Source: Gracilimonas sp034520725
Lineage (GTDB): Bacteria; Bacteroidota; Rhodothermia; Balneolales; Balneolaceae
Length of the DNA: 64,000 nt
NCBI GenBank assembly: GCA_034520725.1
Contig: JAXHNH010000011.1
Span: 248,001-312,000 of the forward strand
Direction: 5' to 3'
Made by a program: the position numbers and the translations under genes. Below, one piece after another: positions 28,019 to 38,433 of the stretch; position 1 is the first letter of the stretch, and every line of letters starts with the position of its first letter. The notes beneath the pieces are model-generated. The model ran no database searches. It was not told the origin of the DNA and saw nothing but the letters and a program-made list of their open reading frames with translations.

Positions 28019-28945
28019 TCAGTTTGCTGATATCTTGAACCCATTGTGAGTTGTCTGATAACTCAGTCCCTTGATCGTACAAATATCCTGTATTATTGAT
28101 TCCGGATTTATTGGATTGTGGTAAAACGCAGTAATACTTTCATCTTCAAGGGCCAAATTGTTGTCTAGGTCAATGGTTATATCAAATCGGCGCTCGAGAA
28201 TACCAAAAGCTTGATTCAGGGGCTCATTCTGAAAAGCAATATTGTTAGATAACCAGGCTAGCATTCTATCAAATTCAAAAGAAGATAAAATAACATCCGA
28301 TGATTCAGTGATAATAGCACTTTCATTTTCAGTGAGAACGATAGAATTATTGTTGCTCAAGTTTGCAAATTCTACCGATCCCTCTGTAACTGTCAGTTTT
28401 GCTTTTGTTCCTGTTTTAGCATCCCAGTCAGATAAATTAAATTTTGTACCCAATACTTCTACTGAACTATTTAAAGTATTTACTGAGAACGGGTTATCGG
28501 GATCACTTGCAACTTCAAAATATCCTTCTCCGGAAAGCGTAACGTTACGCCCTATATAATTGTATAGTCTGGAGTAAGTTAATTTTGAACCACTGTTTAA
28601 CGTTATTGAAGTTCCGTCTGGCAGTTCAACCATTGCAAGTTCACCATTTGGCACCTCAACATTTACAGGAATGGACAAAGCGAAAAGCATCCCGATAAAT
28701 GTAATAGTAGCCGCTATAGACATTAACTTCCAATTAAAGGTAAAGCCTCCCTCAGTTTCTGGATCATTAGTCTCATCTTCATCGATCTGACCAAGCACAT
28801 TATCTAATGCATTTTCAACTTCAATATTAGAAAGAGATAGCCTCTTCTCTTCGGAGAGTTGGTATTCTTTTAGATTTTCATCGAGCTCATCCGTAAAGGA
28901 ATTATTATCCTTGTCATTTGAACTACTATGCCTACGTATTTTCAT
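28019..28945 (-). CDS. FecR-type anti-sigma factor
   Basis: 308-residue single-pass inner-membrane protein: acidic cytoplasmic part (1-70), membrane segment about 74-93 (LMSIAATITFIGMLFALSIP), then the periplasmic FecR beta-domain with VELPDGTSITLNSGSKLTYSR, FEVASDPDNPFSV and a C-terminal STN-like part (ILERRFDITIDLDNN) that would meet the receptor. It holds the sigma factor until the receptor signals. Start overlaps the sigma gene stop by four bases; the receptor starts one base after its stop, so all three are coupled. Confidence 0.9.
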   Translation of the reverse strand: MKIRRHSSSNDKDNNSFTDELDENLKEYQLSEEKRLSLSNIEVENALDNVLGQIDEDETNDPETEGGFTFNWKLMSIAATITFIGMLFALSIPVNVEVPNGELAMVELPDGTSITLNSGSKLTYSRLYNYIGRNVTLSGEGYFEVASDPDNPFSVNTLNSSVEVLGTKFNLSDWDAKTGTKAKLTVTEGSVEFANLSNNNSIVLTENESAIITESSDVILSSFEFDRMLAWLSNNIAFQNEPLNQAFGILERRFDITIDLDNNLALEDESITAFYHNPINPESIIQDICTIKGLSYQTTHNGFKISAN

Positions 28946-29526
28946 AAAGCAATATTTATTTCACGTCTGTTATAAGACTCGTATTCTTCCCTTAAAAAAT
29001 TACAAGCGGAAACAATATGATTATTAACTGTTCTTGCTGAGATATTCATGACCTCAGCGACCTCTTCGTGTCGCAAACCGTCAAATCGGCTCAATTCAAA
29101 AGCTTCTCGTTGTCTCTCAGGAAGTTCCTTTATGAGTTTTTCAATGATCTGTATTGTTTGCTCGTTGTTCGATTCATTGTCTTGTTCTTGATGAATAATC
29201 AGGGCATTTAGAGAATGATCGTCACCATCAAGGGTTTCAAATCTGTTCTTATAATCTCTTATGTGATTAAGGCTAAGATTTCGGACGATCGTAAACATGT
29301 AGGACTTCAATGATTTTAAAGGGTCCAGTTGGTTACGGTTTTTCCAAAGCTTTATAAAAGCTTCTTGCACTAAATCACATGCCTGATCTTTAGATCTAAC
29401 ATATCGATAAGCAAATCGCACATAGTGTTCGTAGCAGGCACGGAAGAAAGCAGAATAACTGTTTTTATTTCCATCTCTGATTGCCTGACTCCACTCAGTA
29501 AACTGTTTATCGGTAATGTTTTCCAT
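28942..29526 (-). CDS. ECF RNA polymerase sigma factor
   Basis: 194 residues with region 2 (AYRYVRSKDQACDLVQEAFIKLWKNR, giving the core-binding DLVQEAF motif) and region 4 (LPERQREAFELSRFDGL, then the helix-turn-helix EVAEVMNISARTVNNHI). First gene of the sigma / FecR / receptor triplet and expected to be controlled by the FecR protein and to activate the receptor operon. No promoter of its own class could be recognised in the 77 bases upstream. Confidence 0.93.
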   Translation of the reverse strand: MENITDKQFTEWSQAIRDGNKNSYSAFFRACYEHYVRFAYRYVRSKDQACDLVQEAFIKLWKNRNQLDPLKSLKSYMFTIVRNLSLNHIRDYKNRFETLDGDDHSLNALIIHQEQDNESNNEQTIQIIEKLIKELPERQREAFELSRFDGLRHEEVAEVMNISARTVNNHIVSACNFLREEYESYNRREINIAL

Positions 29527-29603
29527 ACTTGTACAGTTAATACACGTGAAAATAGTCTTATGACTATGTCGAATTAACTGAAATGAAAATAAATCCGTTC
29601 TGT

Positions 29604-30542
29604 CTATCCCAAAGTTTTGCGGATCCTGTTGATTAAGGCCTCATAAAAGGCTGGATACTCAGATCTGTGATCGTCAAATGGTTCGATATGAACACGAGTA
29701 TAGCCTAGATGATCGGCCTGGCGAAATCGGTCATAGAGCTCTCTGGAAAGGTGTTTTAGGTCGCCATGATAACAGATCACATTGTCCTCATGAACTTCAG
29801 GAGCTGTCTGCATTAGGTATAAAGTATGATTGTTGAAAGAACTGACACCTTTGTAAACAACTTCCGCTTCCGGTTTGTAATGCGAATACTTCTGGCCGGG
29901 ACTCTTTGGAGCGACGTCTATATTTGATTGATCTTCAATTATTTCTAATCCGGATGCCGCACCAAGTTCTTCAGCCCCGATCTTACCGGGACGCATAATG
30001 ACTATACAGTCATCCTCAAAGCCAATAACAGTGGATTCAAGCCCAACATTGGTTGAACCTCCGTCAATAACCGGAAAATCAGCTCCAAAATCTTCGGTTA
30101 CATGTTCCGCACGGGTTGGACTGGGTTTTCCGGATCGGTTGGCACTTGGTGCCACCAGCGGTCCCGTTTCTTTTATGAGTTCGAGTGCAACCGGATGTGA
30201 GGGCACACGAAGGGCGACAGTTGGTAAACCTGCAGTGATTAAATCCAACACTTCTTCCTTTTTGTCCAATACAAAAGTAAGGGGGCCGGGCCAGAAATGC
30301 TTCATCAGTAACTTAGCCTCTTCAGGAATTTCTCCAACGAAATCATGAACCTCTTCTATGTTTGAAAGGTGAACGATAAGTGGGTTATCGGTTGGCCTGC
30401 CTTTGGTATCGTAGATCTTTTGAATTGCCTCAGGATTCCAGGCATCAGCACCCAATCCATATACTGTTTCAGTTGGGAAGGCCACGATGCCGCCTTCCTT
30501 GATTATTTTTACATATGGGGTTATATCAGGCATGGACTTCAT
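29604..30542 (-). CDS. sua5: L-threonylcarbamoyladenylate synthase, Sua5 type
   Basis: Makes threonylcarbamoyl-AMP from threonine, bicarbonate and ATP for the t6A37 modification of ANN-decoding tRNAs. YrdC domain: GGIVAFPTETVYGLGADA (17-34), KGRPTDNPLIVHL and the SANRSGKPSPT loop. A C-terminal Sua5 domain brings it to 312 residues, distinguishing it from short TsaC. Start overlaps the end of mfd by 17 bases (or 8 if the ATG three codons in is used). An mfd-sua5 pair suggests co-transcription. Confidence 0.9.
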   Translation of the reverse strand: MKSMPDITPYVKIIKEGGIVAFPTETVYGLGADAWNPEAIQKIYDTKGRPTDNPLIVHLSNIEEVHDFVGEIPEEAKLLMKHFWPGPLTFVLDKKEEVLDLITAGLPTVALRVPSHPVALELIKETGPLVAPSANRSGKPSPTRAEHVTEDFGADFPVIDGGSTNVGLESTVIGFEDDCIVIMRPGKIGAEELGAASGLEIIEDQSNIDVAPKSPGQKYSHYKPEAEVVYKGVSSFNNHTLYLMQTAPEVHEDNVICYHGDLKHLSRELYDRFRQADHLGYTRVHIEPFDDHRSEYPAFYEALINRIRKTLG

Positions 30543-33500
30543 CTTTATTCAATTGTTTAAGAAATGAAAGTGCTGCTTCAATATCTGGAATCTCCTGAAT
30601 AACAAAACGTACGGTGTCTTTCTTTTGAACAACCTGAAATTTGTCATTCTTGAGTTGCTCAACGATCTCTAAAATTTCCTGAAATTTACCCGTATCAAAG
30701 AAATTTTTTCCGGCATCCGAATCCTGTTTTGGGCAAACCATCCACATTCTGTTGGCGCGGATCGTGACCTTCGTAAAGAAGTTAAGTGAAGCAAAGAGCT
30801 TGATCTTGCTTGCCAGGATTAGGTAGTTGGTTTCTTTTGGGATCGGCCCGAATCGGTCTTTGATCTCTTCTTGCCATTCATCGATTTGTTCCGGTTTATC
30901 TGTCTCAGATAGTTTACGATAGAGATTGAGCCGCTCTACGTTATCGGAAACATAATGCTGAGGGAGTAGGGCGGTTTCATCAAATTCAACAGTTGTTTCA
31001 GGTCGCTCTACCTCAATATCGACATTATCGAACATGTCACTGAATTCCGTGCGTTTTAGTTCATTCACAGCATCGTTCAGGATCTTAGTATATAGATCAA
31101 ACCCAATATCATTTATAAATCCGCTTTGTTCTGCCCCTAGGATATCACCGGCTCCTCTAATATCAAGATCCCGCATGGCAATGTTGAATCCGGAGCCCAG
31201 GTCAGAGAATTCCTCGAGAGCAAGAAGGCGTTTCCTGGCTTCAGATGTCAGTGTGTTGATGGGATTGGTAAACAGATAACAGAACGCTTTTCGGTTCGAT
31301 CTTCCCACACGCCCGCGAAGCTGATGCAACTCTGCCAAACCAAAATGGTTAGCGTGATTGATGATGATGGTATTCGCATTGGCAATATCTATCCCGTTCT
31401 CAACAATGTTTGTCGAAACAAGCACATCAAATTTATGCTGATAAAAATCATTGATGATCTTCTCAAGCTGGCTGCCACTCATTTGTCCGTGACCGGAACG
31501 CACCCGAATATCAGGCACAAGCCGGCGGACCATTTCTGCGATCTCCTCAATATTTTTTACCCTGTTATGGATAAAGAATATCTGCCCGCCTCTCGAAACT
31601 TCCTGAAGTATGACATCGCGTATCAATTCCTCATCAAAACTGTGTATTTCGGTGTAAACAGGCTGTCGGTTAGGGGGTGGAGTGTTGATCACACTCAGGT
31701 CGCGTGCGCCCATCAGAGAGAACTGCAGGGTTCTTGGTATGGGCGTAGCTGTTAAGCGTTAGTACGTCCACAGTTGCACGAAATTTCTTCAGTTTTTCCT
31801 TTGCCGTGACTCCAAAACGCTGTTCCTCGTCCACAATGATCAAACCAAGGTCTTTGAATTTCACATCCTTGGAAAGTAAACGGTGGGTACCGATCACGAT
31901 GTCAACTTCACCCTCTTCCAGATCATGGATCACCTTTTTCTGCTCTTTAGCTGTTCGGAATCTTGAAAGAGCTTCAACTCTGACCGGAAATTTCTCCATT
32001 CTTTGTTTGAATGTCTTACTATGCTGTTCAGCCAAAATAGTTGTAGGAACTAAAACAGCTACCTGTTTGTGATCTAAAACGGCTTTGAAGGCGGCCCGAA
32101 CAGCCACTTCAGTTTTTCCAAATCCGACATCCCCACAAACCAAACGATCCATGGGGTGTTCACTTTCCATATCTGATTTTACGGACTTAATAGCCTCGTA
32201 TTGATCAGGTGTTTCTTCGTATTCAAAATTAGCTTCCAGTTCTATCTGCCACTCATTATCTGGGGAGAAATCGTACGCTGTTTGAGCTTTACGTTTGGCA
32301 TATAACTGAATAAGCTCTCTCGCAATATCTTTGACTTTCTTTTTGGTCTGCGCTTTTTTCCGAGCCCATGATCCTGATCCCAGCTTGGTGATCCTCGGCG
32401 CGGTCCCTTCTTTGCCTGAATACTTTTGCAGTTTATGCAGGCTAGTCACGTTTACGTAAAGCGTGGAGTCATCTTTGTATTGAAGAACTACCACTTCCTG
32501 CTCGGTATCTTTAACTTTGATCTTTTTAAAACCAAGGAACTTTCCGATTCCGTAATCAACATGAACTACAAAATCTCCCATACTGAGATCCTTTAGCTCC
32601 TTAAACGAAATACCCCCGTGAAATTTTCTTCTTTTCGTTTTTGGGCGGTGATACCGGTTAAAGATCTGGTGATCTGTGTATGCCGCAATACCTGCAGGTG
32701 GATAAACGAATCCTTCGTGCAGGGTTTCTACAGTAAGTAAATAATCAAAGCTGTCACTTGCGTCTCCTAAAAGTTCCTCAAACCGATCCTGCTGTCCTGT
32801 ATTATCACACAGAATAACGGTGATTAAGTTGTTCTTTGAATTTCTGGTGATCTCTTCCCGGAGCAGGTTGAAATTACCGTGAAAATCAGGCTGAGGCTTT
32901 GCTTCAAGTGTCAGGGTTTTATCATCCTTAGCCGAGGCATTGACGTCTGCCACATAAAGTGAATGTTCAAACTGATCGAGTTCTTCTTCAAATAACTCCA
33001 TTGACATAAACAGTTCTTCCGGCAGATCAAGGGAGTCATTATCGCTGTGCTCTTCGTAAGCATCTTCAGCTTTCTTATATAAATCATCGATCTTCGAGAC
33101 GATGAAAGTTCTGTCTGAGGTAATCAAAAGTGTCTTCTCATCGAAGTAGGACAGAAAATCGGCTTTTTCTCTGTCAGGTAGGTTGTTCAGGTCCGGAATG
33201 ATACGGGCTTCGTTCAAAAAAGCTATCGAACGCTGTGAATTTGCATCAAACTCCCTTATAGTATCTATTTCATCGCCAAAAAACTCGAGCCTGAGCGGAT
33301 ATTCTCCGGAAAACGGAAAGACATCCACGATACCACCTCGTATAGCAAATTCACCCGGCTCATCCACAAATTTTACAGTGTTGTAGCCTTGCTCAACCAG
33401 TTCTCCCCTAAGCTTTTCAGGATCAATTTCTTCCCCCTTCTTCAACCTGATACTGACTTCATCCAGAGCAGAGGGAGGAGCTACTTTTTCAAAAATGGCT

Positions 33501-33871
33501 TCAGCCGAGGTTATGACGATCTTATGGGGTTGTTCATTGACTTCTTGGAGGGCCTCAGATCGTTGAACTAAAAGGGCAGTGTCCCTTAACTGTTGATTGT
33601 CATACGGTTTACTGTTTGATGAGGGAAATAGTATAACCTTCTTGTCGGGAGAGATCGCGTTCAGGTCGGCATGCAAAAAACGAGCACCTTCATCTGATTC
33701 TGATAAAACAATGATGTTTTCGTAATGAGCATGTAAAGCATCAATCAAAAAGCTGTTTAAAGCCCCAATACTTTTTTTTAACGTGAGGGAAGAGTCAGAT
33801 CGTAATCTATCATAGATATTATCGAATACGTCTGATTTTTTGAGATGCTCTCTTATGAAGGAAATGCTCAT
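30526..33871 (-). pseudogene. mfd: Transcription-repair coupling factor, frameshifted
   Basis: DNA translocase that removes stalled RNA polymerase and recruits UvrA. The N-terminal 733 residues hold the UvrB-like module, the RNA polymerase-interacting domain (DYGIGKFLGFKKI) and the first helicase lobe (CGDVGFGKTEVAVRAAF, LVPTTILAEQH, DEEQRFG). The remaining part, with GARDLSVINTPPPNRQPV, the second lobe (VSTNIVENGIDIANANT, LRGRVGRS) and the TRG/C-terminal region, is in another frame. Deleting one A at 31754-31755 joins them through the conserved TLTATPIPRTLQFSLMGARD and yields one 1114-residue protein, normal for Mfd. The junction is otherwise perfect, so a sequencing error or a very recent mutation. 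Confidence 0.92.
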
Positions 33872-33986
33872 TAACAGTGCGGGTGACTTTATTAAATTCG
33901 GTTAGGCTTTAAAGATAAAGCGAAAGGAATTAGTATGTAATCTTATTTATTTAAGACTGTGATCGACTGATAGAAAGCAGAAAGGT

Positions 33987-34985
33987 TTAATCCAACGGTG
34001 TGATTGTTTGTGTGAAGGTAATCTTGATAACAAATGACAAGCCGAACAGTAATAAAGATATTCCGAGATAAAACGGATATTTATCTTCGTAGTCAGTGTA
34101 GATCAATTCTTCAACTTCTGTTCTCTCGAGTTCATCAATTTCATCATAGATACTTTCGAGTTGTTCACTGTCTGTAGCTCGGAAATAACGGCCACCGGTC
34201 AATTCAGCAACCTGTGTGAGCATCTCCTCATCAATATTAACCTGTACATTTTGATAACGGCGACCAAAAATTGGGTCCTGAATAGGATAAGGAGCCGTGC
34301 CTCTTGTGCCCGCACCTATGGTATAGATCTTGATGTCGTAGGTCAGTGCCAGATCAGCCGCAGTAACAGGATCGATCTCTCCGGAGTTATTTTGTCCGTC
34401 TGTCAATAATATTACAACCTTACTTTCGGCAGGGCTTTCTTTCATTCTGTTCACCGCAGTGGCAATACCCATGCCAATCGCTGTACCGTCCTGAATAACC
34501 CCCATTTCAAGATCATCTATCAGTCTTTTAAGTAATCGGTAATCGAGAGTAGGAGGAACTACGGTGTAACTATTCATGGCAAAGGTTACAAGACCAATAC
34601 GGTCTGTTTCCCGTTTGTCTACAAAATCTTTAGCTACCTGCCTTGCGGCTTCAAATCGGTTGGGTTTTAAGTCTTCAGCTAGCATTGAGGTAGACATATC
34701 CAGGACCATCACAATGTCGATACCTTCCGCATTGCGCTCAACGGTGGTCAGCCTTTCTTGTGGTCGGGCGAGAGCTATGATAAGAAAGACCAATCCGGCC
34801 CATTTCAAAGCTGCCTGTAGCCAGTGTAAGTGTGCTTTCCAGTTGCCTGGAAGATTTTCCAATAGGTCAAGTGACGAAAATGAAAGAGAAGATTGTTTGC
34901 CTGAGAAAAAGCGGAAGATATATAGTCCGGCTATGACAGGTACAATGATCAATGCCCAAAACCAATATGGATTAGCAAATTCCAT
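33987..34985 (-). CDS. batA: Bat-type von Willebrand factor A membrane protein
   Basis: Aerotolerance (Bat) family protein of 332 residues. N-terminal hydrophobic segments (about 8-26 and 58-73), a cytoplasm/periplasm-side VWA domain with an intact MIDAS motif DMSTS (Asp96, Ser98, Ser100), a conserved Thr in QDGTAIG, and Asp in LLTDGQNN, and a C-terminal membrane helix (about 306-325). BatA normally works with MoxR ATPase, DUF58 and BatB-E proteins in stress or envelope maintenance. Start shares one base with the stop of the upstream BatD-like gene. BatB is not seen downstream. Confidence 0.85.
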   Translation of the reverse strand: MEFANPYWFWALIIVPVIAGLYIFRFFSGKQSSLSFSSLDLLENLPGNWKAHLHWLQAALKWAGLVFLIIALARPQERLTTVERNAEGIDIVMVLDMSTSMLAEDLKPNRFEAARQVAKDFVDKRETDRIGLVTFAMNSYTVVPPTLDYRLLKRLIDDLEMGVIQDGTAIGMGIATAVNRMKESPAESKVVILLTDGQNNSGEIDPVTAADLALTYDIKIYTIGAGTRGTAPYPIQDPIFGRRYQNVQVNIDEEMLTQVAELTGGRYFRATDSEQLESIYDEIDELERTEVEELIYTDYEDKYPFYLGISLLLFGLSFVIKITFTQTITPLD

Positions 34986-35986
34986 TATGCTTTACCTCCG
35001 CTTTCAGATACTTCTTTATCTGAGGAGTAATATCTTGTATCATATTCTGTCTTTAATCTGCCAATTCGAGGTGCGTCTGTTAGTTTGGCTCGTTCTAAAA
35101 ACTCCAGAGCTTCATCATAAGTTTTCCAAGAATCTTCAAGGGTAGGGGTGAACTTGGCAAATTTAACAAGATCAGCTCTTCGTAAAATGTTTCTCGTTTT
35201 TTCAGCAAGTATATCATCAACCCCATAAGCATCCAGATACCGTATCAACTCACCGGAAGTGGATTCAAGGGCCGGAATCTTGTAAAGCTCCTCAAAATAG
35301 GTCCGTATGGCATCACCGATCTGACTGTAGAATAACTTAAAGTCTTTGGTCTGTTCAACCTTAGTTTCTTCTTTGATACGAATAAGATCATTTTCAAGCT
35401 CTTTGATTGGATCGTAAAAATCAGGGATCGTCGGTTTTTGAACTTCAGGTACATCTTCATCTTGTTCTCTAAATTTAAACCACCAGATCAGGAACGCAGC
35501 CAAAGCGATCAAAGCCAAAATCCATGGCCACCAAGGCCGCGGAAATTCATAGTTAGGCTTCATAGATTTTAATGTAGTGTCACCTTCGGCCACTACAGGT
35601 TGGAAAAAGATAGTAACCGGATCTGTATATAATGTTGTGGTGTCAGATTCATTAAGTATAGTAACGGGCAGGGAAGATATCTGAAGGTCCTCATTTCCAA
35701 AATACTGCAATTCATATATCAGGCTATCTGAAAACTCGGAGAGTTTGAACTGTTTTCGGTTCAAAACTTCAACTGAAGATGGAAAGGAGTTGGTGTCCGG
35801 AAACTGTACACTTTGATATTCCTCATCCAATTGAAGAAGGAGAGAATAATTAAAAGTATCTCCTATACGAAGGGAGTCCGTATCAACCTGTGTACGTACG
35901 GATTGTGCCTGAACATTTCCTGAAATAAAAATAGATAATGCAAGGAACAGAAGAGTTGCACATCGGTTCAACAGGAGTTCTTTCAT
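34985..35986 (-). CDS. BatD-like membrane protein
   Basis: 333 residues: signal peptide (MKELLLNRCATLLFLALSIF, cleavage after VQA), a periplasmic beta-rich region (about 28-145, beginning SVRTQVDTDSLRIGD), one membrane helix (about 152-171, WWPWILALIALAAFLIWW) and a helical cytoplasmic tail with FKLFYSQIGDAIRTYFEE. This layout and its position directly before batA are those of BatD/DUF4381-type partners of the MoxR-Bat locus. No enzymatic motif. Divergent from the M23 peptidase gene; the 157-base gap between holds no recognisable site. Confidence 0.7.
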   Translation of the reverse strand: MKELLLNRCATLLFLALSIFISGNVQAQSVRTQVDTDSLRIGDTFNYSLLLQLDEEYQSVQFPDTNSFPSSVEVLNRKQFKLSEFSDSLIYELQYFGNEDLQISSLPVTILNESDTTTLYTDPVTIFFQPVVAEGDTTLKSMKPNYEFPRPWWPWILALIALAAFLIWWFKFREQDEDVPEVQKPTIPDFYDPIKELENDLIRIKEETKVEQTKDFKLFYSQIGDAIRTYFEELYKIPALESTSGELIRYLDAYGVDDILAEKTRNILRRADLVKFAKFTPTLEDSWKTYDEALEFLERAKLTDAPRIGRLKTEYDTRYYSSDKEVSESGGKA

Positions 35987-36143
35987 TTAGGGTATTAGCG
36001 ACTGATTTATGATTAACGTGGTCTGAAAATATCACTTTGATATGTAAATATTTCACAAAACTTAAAGTATATATCCGTTTATGAAAGTACCCCATTAATC
36101 CTTATCATTTTCTTTATAAATCTTAAGAAATTTACAACACACG

Positions 36144-37439
36144 TTGGACGAAAAGATCAAAAATAAATGGGGCCTCAGTGCGCTAATAGTAATTTTGCTG
36201 GTTACTTCCGTGCTGCTTCTTAATTTTACCGGAAACGACAAGCCTCCGGAGTTCATTATTACAGAACATAACGTGGTCGAGATCAAAGAAGAGATTAAAC
36301 TCGATTCTTATGGTTTTAATGTCATAGATGCAGAACTTGAGGAAGGCCGTGTGAAACGTAACCAAAGTTTGTATTTGATATTGCGTGACCTGGATGTATC
36401 GCCTCAAACCATTTATCAGATCAACAGAGAATCAAAAGGTGTGTTTCAAAGTAATCGTGTGAAACCCGGTCAGCGATACATCGTTTATAAGGATTCAAAA
36501 GATTCTCAGCCTTACCGACTGATCCTTCATAGCGACGCCCTTGATTACGTGATATTTGAATGGGGAAGTGGTATAAACGTCAGTGCTGGGCAGAAAGAGA
36601 TTAAAAAAGAGATCTTCGAAGCTTCGGGTGTTATTACTTCATCTCTGTATGAGTCTCTGGTAGAACAGGATAAGAACATTCTTATAGCCAATCGTTTGAG
36701 TGAGATATTTGCCTGGCAGATCGACTTTTTTAGATTATATCCCGGTGACAACTACAAGCTGATCTACGAAAAGCAGTTTGTAGATGGTAAACCCTATGGA
36801 ATTGGAGAGATCCTTTCCGCTAAATTTGAGCACAATGGCAGAACCTATGATGCCTATTATTTTGAGGGTGAGAAGAGTATGGGATTTTACGACAGTGAAG
36901 GAAATGGAGTGCAAAAAGCATTGCTTAAAGCACCATTTAAGTTTTCTCAAAGGATCAGTTCCTCATTTAACAGAAATCGATTTCATCCGGTGTTAAAAAG
37001 AAGATTGCCACACACCGGAGTGGATTATGCGGCCCCAACTGGAACTCCTGTGTTATCGGTAGGTGATGGACAAGTGACAGAGGCTCAGTATAGAGGAGCA
37101 AACGGAAATATTGTCAAGATTCGACATAACGGTACCTATACTACAGCTTATCTGCATTTGAATGGCTTTGCCAGAGGCATTACACCCGGTACAAGAGTGC
37201 GTCAGGGACAGGTAATTGGTTATGTAGGTAGAACCGGCCGTGTGACCGGTGTTCATCTGCACTATATGATCTACAAGAACGGTCAACCTGTAAATCCATT
37301 GACTATAGACCTTCCACCATCAAAAGCTATCGATGAATCAGAAAGAAGTGAATTTGAGGATCTGATGAAGCGATTAAAAGTGCAAATGGAAGAAATAAAG
37401 GGTGAAGATAACGTAGCTTCAGTTCTTTCAACTGATTGA
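36144..37439 (+). CDS. M23 peptidoglycan endopeptidase with OapA/LysM-like domain
   Basis: 431 residues: one membrane anchor (about 10-29), an OapA/LysM-like module (VKRNQSLYLILRDLDVSPQTI and VKPGQRYIVYKDS), and a C-terminal lysostaphin-like metallopeptidase. Zinc ligands are in PHTGVDYAAP (His and Asp) and the HLHY motif of VTGVHLHYMIY. The start is TTG at 36144, accepted because the membrane segment begins only nine residues later and no earlier start exists. Acts on peptidoglycan cross-links in the periplasm, like MepM. On the opposite strand to the Bat genes on each side. Confidence 0.88.
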   Translation: MDEKIKNKWGLSALIVILLVTSVLLLNFTGNDKPPEFIITEHNVVEIKEEIKLDSYGFNVIDAELEEGRVKRNQSLYLILRDLDVSPQTIYQINRESKGVFQSNRVKPGQRYIVYKDSKDSQPYRLILHSDALDYVIFEWGSGINVSAGQKEIKKEIFEASGVITSSLYESLVEQDKNILIANRLSEIFAWQIDFFRLYPGDNYKLIYEKQFVDGKPYGIGEILSAKFEHNGRTYDAYYFEGEKSMGFYDSEGNGVQKALLKAPFKFSQRISSSFNRNRFHPVLKRRLPHTGVDYAAPTGTPVLSVGDGQVTEAQYRGANGNIVKIRHNGTYTTAYLHLNGFARGITPGTRVRQGQVIGYVGRTGRVTGVHLHYMIYKNGQPVNPLTIDLPPSKAIDESERSEFEDLMKRLKVQMEEIKGEDNVASVLSTD

Positions 37440-37455
37440 TTTTGAATGAATCGGA

Positions 37456-38331
37456 TCAGTATCGGCTGCCTCTCCGCTGGAAGAAATTCATCAAAGGCTT
37501 CACATACGATTCGTTGGTTTTAACCTCAACCGCATCGATCTTCATTTTGAGCATCATTTCGTGCAGGTAAGCCTTCTGTTTCATTCGGTTGATCTTATAG
37601 GCTTTTCTCACTTTATCGCTCGAGGTATCTACGATCTTTTCAGCTCTGGTTTCAGCATCTCTCAATTTTACCAAGCCAAGATCAGGTAGTTCATCTTCAA
37701 ATTGATCGTTGATGATGATACTGACCAAATCATGTTTTTGATTGGTGATCCTGAGCTGTTTGTCAAAATCCTTATCCTGAAAATCGGATGCCAGCACAAC
37801 AATGGCTCTTCTATCCAACAGACGATTTATATAGGAAAGTCCGTCTGCGATATCAGTTCCCCTGCCGGTTGGTTCAGTAGTGTACATCTCACGAATAAGT
37901 CTAAGGACATGCGTCCTGCCTTTCTTGGGCGGAACTACCTTTTCGATATGATCACTGAATAGCACAAGCCCAACTTTATCACTGTTCTTGATGGCACTGA
38001 AAGCCAGCACCGCACAGATCTCAATTGCCAGTTCCATTTTGCTTTGATCCAAGGTACCAAAAGTCCCACTTTGGGAAATATCGATGCAAAGCATCAGGGT
38101 TTGTTCCCTTTCTTCTTCAAAGATCTTAATGAAAGGATCACCGGTTCGGGCAGTCACATTCCAGTCGATCTGACGGATATCGTCACCGTATGTATAAGCA
38201 CGCACCTCTGAAAACTCCATACCTCGGCCTTTGAAGGCGGATTGGTATTCACCGCCAAAAAGAGAATTAACTATTCCCTTGGTTTGAATTTCGAGTTTCC
38301 GAATTTTTTTAAGGATTTCCTTAGGGATCAT
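37456..38331 (-). CDS. DUF58 protein of the MoxR/Bat system
   Basis: 291 residues with the DUF58 motif GRGMEFSEVRAYTYGDDIRQIDWN (36-59) followed by a VWA-like fold with CIDISQSG (MIDAS-like) and DKVGLVLFS. DUF58 proteins are constant partners of the MoxR AAA+ ATPase and Bat VWA proteins. No moxR is seen upstream: the next 100 bases lead to REP-like repeats. The M23 gene on the other strand lies between this gene and the other Bat genes. Convergent with the M23 gene, 16 bases apart. Confidence 0.88.
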   Translation of the reverse strand: MIPKEILKKIRKLEIQTKGIVNSLFGGEYQSAFKGRGMEFSEVRAYTYGDDIRQIDWNVTARTGDPFIKIFEEEREQTLMLCIDISQSGTFGTLDQSKMELAIEICAVLAFSAIKNSDKVGLVLFSDHIEKVVPPKKGRTHVLRLIREMYTTEPTGRGTDIADGLSYINRLLDRRAIVVLASDFQDKDFDKQLRITNQKHDLVSIIINDQFEDELPDLGLVKLRDAETRAEKIVDTSSDKVRKAYKINRMKQKAYLHEMMLKMKIDAVEVKTNESYVKPLMNFFQRRGSRY

Positions 38332-38433
38332 ATCGTCTGCTTAATTGATTAGGCAAAGATAAGAAATGGCAGATATAATCAAGAATCAGAAAAGTAAAAA
38401 TAATAAAGTGTTCCTTTCCTATATGATCTACCT

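Noticed and set aside
31700..31760. Programmed ribosomal frameshift in mfd
   Set aside because: No slippery heptamer or downstream pseudoknot is evident, and other Mfd proteins are read from one frame.
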